A stretch of DNA of 64,000 nucleotides from Billgrantia lactosivorans (lineage in GTDB: Bacteria > Pseudomonadota > Gammaproteobacteria > Pseudomonadales > Halomonadaceae), in assembly GCF_003254665.1 (NCBI RefSeq), contig NZ_QHGY01000001.1:124001-188000 (forward strand), read 5' to 3'. The notes beneath the pieces were generated by a model. That model did not search any database. It had not been told where the DNA came from and saw nothing but the letters and a program-made list of their open reading frames with translations. Positions 54,125-64,000 of the stretch are shown here, one piece after another; within the stretch, counting starts at the first letter, position 1; each line of letters begins with the position of its first letter. The translations under genes were made by a program, and so were the position numbers.

Positions 54125-56092
54125 ATGCGAGACCTGCTCCAATCCCTGTTCCGCCTGCCCAGACGGCAGAAGCGCACCATCCAGCTGGTGGTGGACTGCG
54201 TGCTGATCGCCACCAGTTATCTGCTGGCCATGCTGCTGCGCCTGGAGAGCTGGCAGCCCCTGGTCGAGGCACAGACGTGGATGGCCCTGCTGGTGATGAT
54301 CCCGTTGAGCCTGGCGATCTACGTGCGCCTCGGTTTCTACCGCGCGGTGATCCGCTACCTGGGGCCGAAGGCGATACGCGCCGTGGTCATCGGTGTGGTG
54401 GTGTCGGCGCTGTCGCTGCCGCTGGCCAGCTATCTCTTCGCGCTGGGGATTCCGCGCAGCGTGCCCTTCATCTATGCCATGCTGGCGCTGCTGACCATCG
54501 GCGGGGTGCGCTTCGGACTGCGCGCCATCTATCTGCGCAGCCAGATCCGCCACAAGCCGCGCGTGGTGATCTACGGCGCCGGCGCGGCCGGGCGCCAGCT
54601 GGCGGTATCGCTCCGCCATGGCGAGGAGTACCTGCCGATCGCCTTCGTCGACGATGCGGTGGGCCTGCAGAATACCTACATCGAGGGGCTCAAGGTCTAT
54701 CCGCCGCGTCAGCTCGGCTATCTGGCCGATACCTACGGCGCCTCGCGCGTGCTGTTGGCCATGCCGAGCGTCAACCGCGCACGGCGTCGCGAGATCCTCG
54801 CCGAGCTCGAGCCCCAGGGCTTCCCGGTGCAGACGATACCCGGCGTGGTCGACGTGGTGACCGGGCGCGCCAGGATCAGCGAGGTGCGTGACGTGGCGGT
54901 GGAGGACCTGCTCGGGCGCGATCCGGTGCCGCCCAATCCCACCCTGATGGAGGCCAACATCCGCGACAAGGTGGTGCTGGTCACCGGGGCAGGGGGCTCC
55001 ATCGGTTCCGAGCTCTGCCGCCAGCTGCTTCGTCACGGCCCCAGCCGGCTGCTGCTGCTCGATATCTCTGAATACGCCCTCTACCGTATCGAGCAGGAGC
55101 TGCGCCGCATCGCCAAGGAGGAGGGGCTCGAGGTGGGCCTCGAGGCACTGATCGGCTCGGTGCAGCATCGCAAGCGGCTGACCACCGTGATGAAGGCGTT
55201 CGAGGTGCAGACCGTCTATCATGCGGCCGCCTACAAGCACGTGCCGATGGTCGAGCACAACGTCGTCGAGGGGGTGCAGAACAACGTCTTCGGTACCCTC
55301 TCGACCGCCCGCGCGGCGATGGACGCCGGGGTCGAGACCTTCGTGCTGGTATCCACCGACAAGGCGGTGCGCCCGACCAACGTGATGGGCACCACCAAGC
55401 GCCTGGCCGAACTCGTCTGCCAGGCCTTCGCCAAGCATCAGGAGGCCACGCGCTTCTGCATGGTGCGTTTCGGCAACGTGCTGGGCTCCAGCGGTTCGGT
55501 GGTGCCGCTGTTTCGCGAGCAGATCCAGGCGGGTGGCCCGATCACCGTGACTCACCCGGACATTACCCGTTTCTTCATGACCATCCCCGAGGCCGCCCAG
55601 CTGGTGATCCAGGCCGGCGCCATGGCGCGTGGCGGCGACGTCTTCGTGCTCGACATGGGCGAGCCGGTGCGCATCGCCGACCTGGCGCGGCAGATGGTGC
55701 GGCTATCGGGGCTGAAGGTGCGCGACGAGCACAGCCCGGATGGCGACATCGCCATCGCCTACAGTGGCCTGCGGCCGGGAGAGAAGCTCTACGAGGAGCT
55801 CCTGGTGGGCGATGGCGTCGCGGCAACCTCGCATTCGCGGATCATGACGGCCCAGGAGGTGTTCTGGGAGTGGCCGCGGCTCGAGGGCTATCTCGATCGC
55901 TTGTTCGAAGCCTGCCGCCACTTCCAGCACGACGCCATTCGTCGCCTGCTGCTGGAAGCGCCGACGGCCTATCGCCCCGAGGGCGAGATCGTCGACCTGG
56001 TGTGGCTGGAGAAACGTCGCCACGAGTCGCCGGCGGTGGCCTCGAACGTGGCGGTCATGCCGCTGCGACCGGTGCTGGAGCGGCACAAGTAG
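54125..56092 (+). CDS. UDP-GlcNAc 4,6-dehydratase (PglF/WbpM-type, membrane-anchored)
   Basis: A 655-residue protein. Four N-terminal transmembrane helices (about 20-115) are followed by a CoA-binding-like domain (VVIYGAGAAGRQLAV) and an extended SDR dehydratase domain (VVLVTGAGGSIGSELCRQLL). The latter carries VSTDKAVRPTNVMGTTKRLAE, where the usual catalytic Tyr is replaced by Met, as in WbpM and PglF. It converts UDP-GlcNAc to the 4-keto-6-deoxy sugar for the PglE-like enzyme. GAGAGACGAC precedes the ATG, 51 bp after the aminotransferase. Confidence 0.93.
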   Translation: MRDLLQSLFRLPRRQKRTIQLVVDCVLIATSYLLAMLLRLESWQPLVEAQTWMALLVMIPLSLAIYVRLGFYRAVIRYLGPKAIRAVVIGVVVSALSLPLASYLFALGIPRSVPFIYAMLALLTIGGVRFGLRAIYLRSQIRHKPRVVIYGAGAAGRQLAVSLRHGEEYLPIAFVDDAVGLQNTYIEGLKVYPPRQLGYLADTYGASRVLLAMPSVNRARRREILAELEPQGFPVQTIPGVVDVVTGRARISEVRDVAVEDLLGRDPVPPNPTLMEANIRDKVVLVTGAGGSIGSELCRQLLRHGPSRLLLLDISEYALYRIEQELRRIAKEEGLEVGLEALIGSVQHRKRLTTVMKAFEVQTVYHAAAYKHVPMVEHNVVEGVQNNVFGTLSTARAAMDAGVETFVLVSTDKAVRPTNVMGTTKRLAELVCQAFAKHQEATRFCMVRFGNVLGSSGSVVPLFREQIQAGGPITVTHPDITRFFMTIPEAAQLVIQAGAMARGGDVFVLDMGEPVRIADLARQMVRLSGLKVRDEHSPDGDIAIAYSGLRPGEKLYEELLVGDGVAATSHSRIMTAQEVFWEWPRLEGYLDRLFEACRHFQHDAIRRLLLEAPTAYRPEGEIVDLVWLEKRRHESPAVASNVAVMPLRPVLERHK

Positions 56093-56230
56093 CCGTCCTC
56101 GTCGTACGTCCTGGCGGCCCGGGATGGCCGCCAGGCATTCATCATCGCAGCCCGGGATCGCGACGCGAGCCGGTTGGCCTGCCGAGTGCACCACGACCGG
56201 GGTCGTGGCACCGTTCATGGAGAAGAGAAC

Positions 56231-58081
<1,851 letters not shown>

Positions 58082-58214
58082 CGAGGGGGGATCGGATGGA
58101 GGTCGAAACCACTATCATGTGAGAGGTACTCTTACAGCACGGCGTCAGGAGAGCCAGGAAGGCAGTTCCCCCGGGCGCCGTTGACGGCAGCGTATCAACG
58201 GATGAGCCATTGCC

Positions 58215-59489
58215 ATGATCGAAGACAATTCCTATCGACCGCTCCCCGGGGCCGTGTCGCGTCACTGCAGGGCGCCATGCCAGACCTGGCTGTCGGCCCT
58301 TGCCATGCTCACCCTGGGAGCGTCGATGCTGGCGCTGCCGTGGGAGATGCTCGTCGCCGTGCCGCTGCTGCTGGCGGCAGCGGCCTGGTTCGGCGAGGAG
58401 GGCCAGGTCGAGGCGTTCCCGCGGCGCGAGGACCTTCTGCTCCTGGCCGCGATGGGACTGCAGGGGCTGGTGTGGGTCGGCATGCTCCTGTGGCACGGAG
58501 AAGGCGCCGCCGGCCTGGTCAACGCCTGGCCCTTCGCGCTGGCCATGGTCACCCTGGCGGCCTTCCCCAGGGTGAGGATCCCTGCCACCTGGCTATGGGC
58601 CGGCCTGGCGCTGGGCAGCCTGGCAGCGAGCGCCTGGGCGCTGTGGCAGCGCGTCATCGAAGGCACGCTGCGGGCCGACGGCCACGACCCCCTGCACGCC
58701 ATCCTGTTCGGCAACCTGGGTCTGCTGCTGGGGCTGCTGTGTTTCGCGGGCTTGAGCTGGTCGTTTGCCCGCCGCGATCGCTGGCCCTGGTCGCTGCTGC
58801 TGATCGCCGGTGGCCTGGCGGGCCTGCTGACCTCGGCACTGTCCGGCTCCCGGGGCGGCTGGATCGGTCTGCCGCTGGCCATCTGGGTGCTCTATCGCGG
58901 GCATGGGCGCCGCCTGTCGCTGGGCTGGCGGCTGACCCTGGTGACGGCACTGCTGGTGCTGCTCGGCAGCCTGTACGCGATGCCGCAGACCGGCGTGGCC
59001 ACGCGGGTCGACAACGCCGTCAACAGCGTTCGCCAGTACCTGGCGGGGGATGACGAGATGACCTCGGTCAGCGCCCGGCTGGATATGTGGCGGGGTTCGT
59101 CGCGGCTGATCCTCGAACGGCCGCTGCTGGGCTGGGGGGCGAGCGGCTACCAGGAGGCCATGCGCGAGCGCGGCGCAGAAGGTGAACAGGACCCGGCGCT
59201 GGGGCGCTTCTGGCACGCCCACAACGACATCCTCGACGCCTGGGTCAAGCGCGGGGTGCCGGGGCTGCTGGCACTGCTGGTGCTCTACTTCACGCCACTG
59301 TGGCTGTTCGCCCGCGGGGTCGGCGCCGGCTCGGGCGAGCAGCGTGCCCTGGCGGTGGCGGGCACCCTGGTGCCGGTCGCCTTCATCGACTTCGGCCTGA
59401 CCTACAGCTTCCTCACCTACCCCGTCGGTGGGCTGGTCTACGCGCTGCTGGTCACGATCCTGTGGGGGCTCTATCGCCAGGCACGCTGA
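58215..59489 (+). CDS. O-antigen ligase-like membrane protein (WaaL/Wzy_C family)
   Basis: A 424-residue protein with about 11 helices and the Wzy_C region: SGSRGGWIGLPLAIWVLY, then a large periplasmic loop with RLDMWRGSSRLILERPLLGWGASGYQEAM and HAHNDILDAWVKRGVPGLLALLVLY. The His and Arg residues of the loop match the catalytic positions of WaaL ligases that attach undecaprenyl-linked glycan to lipid A-core. A second polymerase is possible. It starts 133 bp after glmS; its stop lies 7 bp from the convergent alkB-like stop. Confidence 0.85.
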   Translation: MIEDNSYRPLPGAVSRHCRAPCQTWLSALAMLTLGASMLALPWEMLVAVPLLLAAAAWFGEEGQVEAFPRREDLLLLAAMGLQGLVWVGMLLWHGEGAAGLVNAWPFALAMVTLAAFPRVRIPATWLWAGLALGSLAASAWALWQRVIEGTLRADGHDPLHAILFGNLGLLLGLLCFAGLSWSFARRDRWPWSLLLIAGGLAGLLTSALSGSRGGWIGLPLAIWVLYRGHGRRLSLGWRLTLVTALLVLLGSLYAMPQTGVATRVDNAVNSVRQYLAGDDEMTSVSARLDMWRGSSRLILERPLLGWGASGYQEAMRERGAEGEQDPALGRFWHAHNDILDAWVKRGVPGLLALLVLYFTPLWLFARGVGAGSGEQRALAVAGTLVPVAFIDFGLTYSFLTYPVGGLVYALLVTILWGLYRQAR

Positions 59490-59495
59490 CGACGC

Positions 59496-60119
59496 TCAGG
59501 CAGGGGCGTCGTCAGTGGTCGCGACACGCCGGAAGGTGAGGCTGATGCGCAGCCCGGGGATGCGCCTGGGCAGCAGGGCGTGCTGCAGGCGAGCCTGACA
59601 GCCGGGCCCCATCAGCAGCAGGCTGTCGTGGGGCAGCCAGACGTTGAACGGCGGCCCCTCGCCGCGCTTCCAGCGAAACCGCAACGGCCGCTCGCTGCCC
59701 AGCGTGACGGCGGCGATGACGGGATCGACGCCGAGCTCGGGCTCGTCGTCGCTGTGCCAGCCCATGCGTTCGTCGCCGTCGGCATAGCGGTTGAGCAGGA
59801 CGCTGTTGAAGCCGGCGTCGATGCCCTGCGCCCGCAGCAGTTCCACGACGCGCTCGCGCAGGTCGGCGACATCCGGGTGCCAGTCTTGGGGGAGGAAGTC
59901 GCGTCCGGAGTAGCGGTAGTGCGCCTCGGGCTCGCCCATCCACACCTGGCGGCGGGGAATCGGATGCTCGCGCCCGTACAGGCGCAGCTGCGGACGCTGC
60001 CACTCCAGCTCAGCGTCCAGCCTGGCAAGGACCTCATGGGCCGCGGGCTCGCCGAGCACGCCGCGCATGCGATACAGCGCTGGCGTCGCCAGCAGGCGCT
60101 CCCAGGCCGGCGTCGCCAT
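59496..60119 (-). CDS. alkB: AlkB-family 2-oxoglutarate/Fe(II) dioxygenase
   Basis: A 207-residue enzyme likely removing alkyl lesions from nucleic acid. The iron and cosubstrate ligands are visible: WHSDDEPELGVDPVIAAVTLG (HxD) and PGLRISLTFRRV (the two arginines binding 2-oxoglutarate), with the nucleotide-recognition region RRQVWMGEPEAHYRYSG and a later HDSLLLMGPG. It resembles the ABH2/3-type subfamily more than E. coli AlkB. The start at 60119 gives MATPAWERLLATP; the longer frame runs into the neighbour. Same strand as the LysM gene, 4 bp after its stop. Confidence 0.88.
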   Translation of the reverse strand: MATPAWERLLATPALYRMRGVLGEPAAHEVLARLDAELEWQRPQLRLYGREHPIPRRQVWMGEPEAHYRYSGRDFLPQDWHPDVADLRERVVELLRAQGIDAGFNSVLLNRYADGDERMGWHSDDEPELGVDPVIAAVTLGSERPLRFRWKRGEGPPFNVWLPHDSLLLMGPGCQARLQHALLPRRIPGLRISLTFRRVATTDDAPA

Positions 60120-60123
60120 GGCG

Positions 60124-61065
60124 CTAGCGCAGCACCCGGCGCGGGTCGATCGGCTTGCCGCCCAGTCGCAGGTCGAACAGCAGGTCGAAACGCTCCGTGG
60201 CATTGCTGAAGCCCACTTCGCACAGCGGCGCACCGCGGCTGACACGCGCGCCGTCGTCCACCAGCAGCTTGTCGCACAGGGCATAGACGCTCTGCAGATT
60301 GTCGGCATGGTGCACGATCACGACGCGCCCGAGCTGACGCATGCTGCCGGCGAAGCGCACGTCGCCGTCGGCGACCGCCTTGGCCCGGGCGCCACGGCTG
60401 GCGGCGAGCAGCATCGGCTGCAGGGTGCCACGGCTGTCGGTGCCGTAGGCGCGCACGACGCGATAGTCCTCCAGCGGCCAGGGCCAGTTGCGTGCCGAGC
60501 CCGGCACCGAGCTCGGCGCAGCCGAGGCGGCGGGTGCACTGGCGGGCCGGGCCGGGGCGCTGGCGCGACTGCCCGCTGGGCTAGGGGAGCGAGCGGCCGC
60601 GGCTGCGGGCTTGCCGCTCAGCGGCACCTGGATGGTCTGTCCGACGCGCAGACGCGTCGGCTCGACGCCGCGGTTGGCCGCCTGGATGCGCGCCGGGGTG
60701 GTGCCGAAGCGCCGAGCCACCGCCGAGAAGGTGTCGCCGGGGCGAATCTGGTAGCGGTAGGGGCCACCCGAGGGCGCTCGCTCCTGCTGGGTGGGAATCA
60801 GCAAGCGCTGCCCGACCGCCAGGCGGTTGGGGTTGGCGCCGGGGTTGAAGCGCTGCAGTCGGGCCAGAGGCACGTCGGCCCGGGCGGCGATGCTGCCCAG
60901 GGTGTCGCCGCGCTGCACCACGACCCAGCCGCCGGCAATGCCCGGCTCTCCGCGCCGCTGTACCTCGCTGCCGGGCGAGGCGCAGCCGGCGAGCGCCAGC
61001 ACGCACAGCAGGGTCAGCGCGATTCGAGTGCCTGGTCTTTTTCCTGCCACAGGGCGTTGAGCCAT
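60124..61065 (-). CDS. NlpD-like LysM lipoprotein with degenerate M23 domain
   Basis: A 313-residue protein: signal peptide with lipobox ALAGC, two LysM repeats (VVVQRGDTLGSIAARADVPLARLQRFNPG and YQIRPGDTFSAVARRFGTTPARIQAANRG), an Ala/Pro/Ser linker and a C-terminal LytM/M23 fold. The zinc motifs of active M23 peptidases (HxxxD and HxH) are replaced (RGTLQPMLLAAS and RFDLLFDLR), so it probably cannot cut peptidoglycan and, like NlpD/EnvC, may activate amidases. It overlaps the acyltransferase gene by 52 bp; an internal GTG start at about 61050 is also possible. Confidence 0.85.
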   Translation of the reverse strand: MAQRPVAGKRPGTRIALTLLCVLALAGCASPGSEVQRRGEPGIAGGWVVVQRGDTLGSIAARADVPLARLQRFNPGANPNRLAVGQRLLIPTQQERAPSGGPYRYQIRPGDTFSAVARRFGTTPARIQAANRGVEPTRLRVGQTIQVPLSGKPAAAAARSPSPAGSRASAPARPASAPAASAAPSSVPGSARNWPWPLEDYRVVRAYGTDSRGTLQPMLLAASRGARAKAVADGDVRFAGSMRQLGRVVIVHHADNLQSVYALCDKLLVDDGARVSRGAPLCEVGFSNATERFDLLFDLRLGGKPIDPRRVLR

Positions 61066-61883
61066 GAGTGGAAGCGTTCCTTGTAGTGCGGGTCGTCATG
61101 GTAGCGACTCTCGAGCATCCAGCTCGGTACCTCGAGTCGGCGCGCCTCGAGCGTTATCGGTCCTTCGCGTCCGCACAGAAAGCCCCAGAAGGTCGGGTCG
61201 GGGTTGGCATAGTGCAGGGTGACGTCGAGGATACCGTCGAGCTGGGCCCCCAGCAGGCTCAGCACCTGAGCGACCCCGCCGGCCTTGGGGCGAAGCAGGT
61301 GGCGGAAAGGGCTATTCTGCGCATGGCGCTTGGCCGGGGTAAACCGTGTGCCTTCAACGAAGTTGAAGATCGCCAGCGGCATCTCGCGGGCACGCTCGCA
61401 AAGGCGCTCGGTCGCCTGGCGGTCGACCTCCGCGAGCCGCGGGTTGCGCTCGACCTGCTCGCGGCTGTAGCGGCGCATGAAGGGAAATTCCAGCGCCCAC
61501 CAGGCCAGTCCCACGATGGGGATCCAGATCAGCTGCTGCTTGAGGAAGAAGCGCGGCATCGGGATGCGCCGGTGCAGGACCATGAGCAGCATGAAAATGT
61601 CGGTCCAGCTGCGGTGGTTGGAGATCACCAGCCAGCGCTGATCGGGCGACAACCCGCCGGGCAGGGTCACGTCGAGTTCGGGCTTGAGCCAGCGGCGCAT
61701 CCACCATAGATTGCTGCCGATCCAGTTCAGCGCCACGCCATTGAGGCCGCGCAGGACGACCAGGCGCAGCGATCGTGTCGGCGTGATCAGCTTGAGCAGG
61801 GTCAAGAGGATCAGGGGAACCGACCAGAACAGGGTAGTGACCACCAGTAGCAGTGCGCTGACGAGCCCCTTCAGGGTCGGCAT
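61014..61883 (-). CDS. 1-acyl-sn-glycerol-3-phosphate acyltransferase-like (PlsC/YihG)
   Basis: A 289-residue membrane acyltransferase. One or two N-terminal helices precede the HX4D catalytic motif in VISNHRSWTDIF and the substrate motif FNFVEGTRFTPAKR. The size and C-terminal LHYANPDPTFWGFLCGREGPITLEARRLEVPSWML match YihG-type acyltransferases of gammaproteobacteria (phospholipid remodelling). GAGGAGAGAGC precedes the ATG at 61883; the frame above it is not conserved. Divergent from nothing close; the LysR gene lies 97 bp away on the same strand. Confidence 0.88.
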   Translation of the reverse strand: MPTLKGLVSALLLVVTTLFWSVPLILLTLLKLITPTRSLRLVVLRGLNGVALNWIGSNLWWMRRWLKPELDVTLPGGLSPDQRWLVISNHRSWTDIFMLLMVLHRRIPMPRFFLKQQLIWIPIVGLAWWALEFPFMRRYSREQVERNPRLAEVDRQATERLCERAREMPLAIFNFVEGTRFTPAKRHAQNSPFRHLLRPKAGGVAQVLSLLGAQLDGILDVTLHYANPDPTFWGFLCGREGPITLEARRLEVPSWMLESRYHDDPHYKERFHSWLNALWQEKDQALESR

Positions 61884-61980
61884 GCTCTCTCCTCGACGTT
61901 GCGACAACGGCAATGCGACGTTTCGTTACGATCGCCGCACATGCTAATGGATCGGGCGCAAGCTGCCCAGTGCCTGCCGC

Positions 61981-62874
61981 TCACGCTGAAGGCTCGCACA
62001 GCGTCGTCTGCAGCACGTCGTACAGCGCCCGCGCCGCGATCGAGAGCTCCTGGCCGGCGCCCAGCACCACGCCCACGGTGCGGCGGATCTGCGGCTCGAA
62101 GAGCGGTACGCAGCGCGCGCCGAGTTCGTGCATCTGCTCGCGGCACAGGGTGGGCACGGCGCTGACGCCGAGGCCGCTGGCCACCATGCGGCCGACCGTG
62201 GCCAGCTGGTGGCTTTCGAAGGCCACCGGGAGCTCGGTCTGCCGGCGCGCCAACGCCTGCTCGAGCAGGATGCGTACCATGGAGGGGCGCTGCAGGGTGA
62301 TGAAGTCGTGGGCGAGCAGGGCCTTCCAGTCGATCGACTCGGCCTCGACGAGGGGCGAGTCCGGCGGCAGCACGGCGACGAAGGTATCGTCGAACAGCGG
62401 CAGGAAGGCGATGCCCTCGCGGGTTTCCGGCTCGAAGGCGATGCCGAGCTCGACCTGCTGGCGACGCACCATGTCGATGACCTGCTCGTTGATCACGTCG
62501 TGCACTGTCACGTTGACCCGGGGAAAGCGCTCGCGGAAGCGCCGCAGCGCGCGGGGCAGCCGGTTGCAGGCGATGGAGGGCATGGCGGCCAGCGCCACCC
62601 GTCCGAGCTGCAGGGTGAAGCGCTGGCGCAGCAGCTCTTCGGCGTTGTCCCAGTCGGCCAGCAGGCGCTTCGCCAGTGGCACCAGGGTCTCGCCTTCGGG
62701 AGTGAGGCGAACGCTGCGTGTGCTGCGAATCAGCAGCGGGCCGCCCAGGGTCTCCTCCAGCCCCTTGATGGCCAGGCTCAGGGCCGGCTGCGACAGGTGC
62801 AGTCGCTCGCAGGCCTGGGTGAAGCTGAGGGTCTGGGCCACGGCGAGAAAGGCGCGAAGCTGCTTGACGGTCAT
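61981..62874 (-). CDS. LysR-family regulator divergent from CoA-transferase genes
   Basis: A 297-residue regulator with an N-terminal helix-turn-helix ([33 protein letters not shown]) and a LysR substrate-binding domain. Divergent, by 134 bp, from the scoA-scoB-like operon, the classic arrangement for a local activator. It probably responds to acetoacetate or a related metabolite, but the ligand is not seen. Targets would be the palindrome at 62904-62915 or nearby sites. Confidence 0.9.
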   Translation of the reverse strand: MTVKQLRAFLAVAQTLSFTQACERLHLSQPALSLAIKGLEETLGGPLLIRSTRSVRLTPEGETLVPLAKRLLADWDNAEELLRQRFTLQLGRVALAAMPSIACNRLPRALRRFRERFPRVNVTVHDVINEQVIDMVRRQQVELGIAFEPETREGIAFLPLFDDTFVAVLPPDSPLVEAESIDWKALLAHDFITLQRPSMVRILLEQALARRQTELPVAFESHQLATVGRMVASGLGVSAVPTLCREQMHELGARCVPLFEPQIRRTVGVVLGAGQELSIAARALYDVLQTTLCEPSA

Positions 62875-62903
62875 GTGCGAAGGCTCATTTTATAAATGAT
62901 TCA

Positions 62904-62915
62904 TATCAATTGATA
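62904..62915. promoter_or_regulatory. Candidate LysR operator TATCAATTGATA
   Basis: Perfect 12-bp palindrome containing a T-N11-A LysR-type box, in the AT-rich divergent region between the LysR gene and the CoA-transferase operon. Confidence 0.5.
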
Positions 62916-63008
62916 AAAAAAACAAACTTAACAAATATATTGGGCGGGTCAACACTGTTCAGGTACCGTTATCTGCATCTTCATTTCACAACAAGACGAG
63001 GCTTTGGG

Positions 63009-63710
63009 ATGTCCGGATTCGACAAGCGCGTGTACTCCTACGAAGAGGCGATGGCAGGGATCGAAAGCGGCATGACCCTGGTTGCCGGTGGCTTCGGCCT
63101 GTGCGGGATCCCCGAGAACCTGATCGCCGAGGTCAAGCGGCGTGGCGTCAAGGACCTGACCGTCATCTCCAACAACTGCGGCGTCGATGGCTTCGGCCTG
63201 GGCCTGCTGCTGGAGGACAAGCAGATCAAGCGCTTCTATGCCTCCTACGTGGGCGAGAACGCCTTGTTCGAACAGCAGATGCTCAACGACGAGATCGAGG
63301 TGATCCTGACGCCGCAGGGCACGCTGGCCGAGAAGATGCGCGCCGGCGGGGCGGGCATACCCGCGTTCTACACCGCCACCGGCTACGGCACGCCGATCGG
63401 CGAGGGCAAGGAGGTGCGTGTCTTCAACGGCCGTCACTATATCCTCGAGGAGGCGTTCCACGCCGATTTCGCCATCGTCAAGGGCTGGAAGGCCGACCGC
63501 TACGGCAACGTGGTGTACCGCGACACCGCACAGAACTTCAACCCGCTGGCGGCCACCTGCGGCAAGGTCACCGTGGTGGAGGTCGAGGAGATCGTCGAGC
63601 CTGGCGAACTGCGTCCCGACCAGATCCACACCCCGGGCATCTTCGTCGACCGCATCATCCAGGGCACTTTCGAGAAGCGCATCGAGAAGCGCACCGTGCG
63701 CGAGGGCTGA
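63009..63710 (+). CDS. scoA: 3-oxoacid CoA-transferase subunit A
   Basis: A 233-residue alpha subunit, [34 protein letters not shown], with the GGF-GL-G-CoA-binding loop and [15 protein letters not shown]. It transfers CoA (probably succinyl-CoA) to acetoacetate with subunit B. The start at 63009 gives MSGFDKRVY; frames reaching back across the regulatory region are not coding. In PHB-storing bacteria this joins ketone-body use to the TCA cycle. Followed by the partner gene after 73 bp. Confidence 0.92.
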   Translation: MSGFDKRVYSYEEAMAGIESGMTLVAGGFGLCGIPENLIAEVKRRGVKDLTVISNNCGVDGFGLGLLLEDKQIKRFYASYVGENALFEQQMLNDEIEVILTPQGTLAEKMRAGGAGIPAFYTATGYGTPIGEGKEVRVFNGRHYILEEAFHADFAIVKGWKADRYGNVVYRDTAQNFNPLAATCGKVTVVEVEEIVEPGELRPDQIHTPGIFVDRIIQGTFEKRIEKRTVREG

Positions 63711-63783
63711 GCCCACCACGGTTACCGTCGGCATGGGCCGGCATGGCGTATCGCTTCTCCACCGAACACAAGAGGCAAACAAG

Positions 63784-64000
63784 ATGGCACTGACTCGCGA
63801 ACAGATGGCACAGCGCGTGGCGCAGGAATTGAAGGACGGCTTCTACGTCAACCTGGGGATCGGCATCCCCACCCTGGTGGCCAATTACGTGCCGGAGGGC
63901 ATCGACGTGATGCTGCAGTCGGAGAACGGCCTTCTCGGCATGGGACGCTTCCCCACCGAGGATGAGGTCGATCCCGACATGATCAATGCCGGCAAGCAGA
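63784..64000 (+). CDS. scoB: 3-oxoacid CoA-transferase subunit B (3' end outside window)
   Basis: First 72 residues of the beta subunit: [39 protein letters not shown] and the catalytic glutamate in [11 protein letters not shown], the residue that forms the gamma-glutamyl-CoA intermediate. AGAGG precedes the ATG. Truncated by the right edge of the window, not by a mutation as far as can be seen. Confidence 0.92.
   Translation, partial: MALTREQMAQRVAQELKDGFYVNLGIGIPTLVANYVPEGIDVMLQSENGLLGMGRFPTEDEVDPDMINAGKQ

Noticed and set aside
56093..56230. glmS ribozyme before glmS
   Set aside because: The 138-bp gap is too short and shows none of the ribozyme core; such ribozymes are found mainly in Gram-positive bacteria.

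Overview
This 64 kb window is a high-GC chromosomal segment of an aerobic gammaproteobacterium. Protein sequences and gene order (Pseudomonas-like cox locus, thrS-infC-rpmI-rplT-pheST-ihfA block, DUF2788/flavodoxin pair, AgcS next to the glycine cleavage genes) suggest a Halomonas-type member of the Oceanospirillales; that is an inference from style, as there is no rRNA here. No insertion sequence, prophage, CRISPR array or toxin system is visible.

Layout. 1-1.5 kb: the edge of a KduD-like dehydrogenase gene, tRNA-Pro(GGG) with its terminator, a small phasin-like protein and a DUF2970 peptide. 1.6-9.6 kb: aa3-type cytochrome c oxidase with its assembly and heme A genes (coxB, coxA, ctaG, coxC, surf1, a thioredoxin-like CxxxC protein, ctaA, ctaB). 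9.7-11.1 kb: DUF2489 protein and an OmpA-like lipoprotein. 11.4-18.6 kb: translation block thrS, infC (ATC start), rpmI, rplT, pheS, pheT, ihfA. 18.6-22.4 kb: DUF2788, flavodoxin, a membrane protein, ppnN and a LysR regulator. 22.5-28.9 kb: glycine catabolism, with gcvP-gcvH leftward and agcS-gcvT rightward around a 477-bp control region holding two related palindromes.

29.0-59.5 kb is the accessory heart of the window: a surface polysaccharide locus. A leftward yjbEFGH/gfcABCD-like operon and a rightward operon of about 19 genes diverge from a 772-bp AT-rich region. The rightward operon starts with export/control genes (wza, wzb, wzc). It continues with a UDP-diacetamido-uronic acid pathway (wbpA, wbpB and a fused wbpD-wbpE), a flippase, and a tightly overlapping decoration block (AsnB-like amidotransferase, GNAT, FemAB-like, deacetylase). 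Next come a Wzy-like polymerase, two GT4 glycosyltransferases, a PglC/PglD/PglE/PglF set for an N,N'-diacetylbacillosamine-type initiating sugar, glmS for precursor supply, and a WaaL-like ligase. Upstream of wza, on the coding strand, lies a 12-nt exact match to the core of the ops element (GGCGGTAGCGTG) used by RfaH. This suggests that the whole operon is under RfaH-type antitermination. The gene set resembles the E. coli group 4 (O-antigen) capsule machinery, split into two divergent arms.

59.5-64 kb: an AlkB-type dioxygenase, an NlpD-like LysM lipoprotein with a degenerate M23 domain, an acyltransferase, and a LysR gene divergent from a 3-oxoacid CoA-transferase operon that runs off the window.
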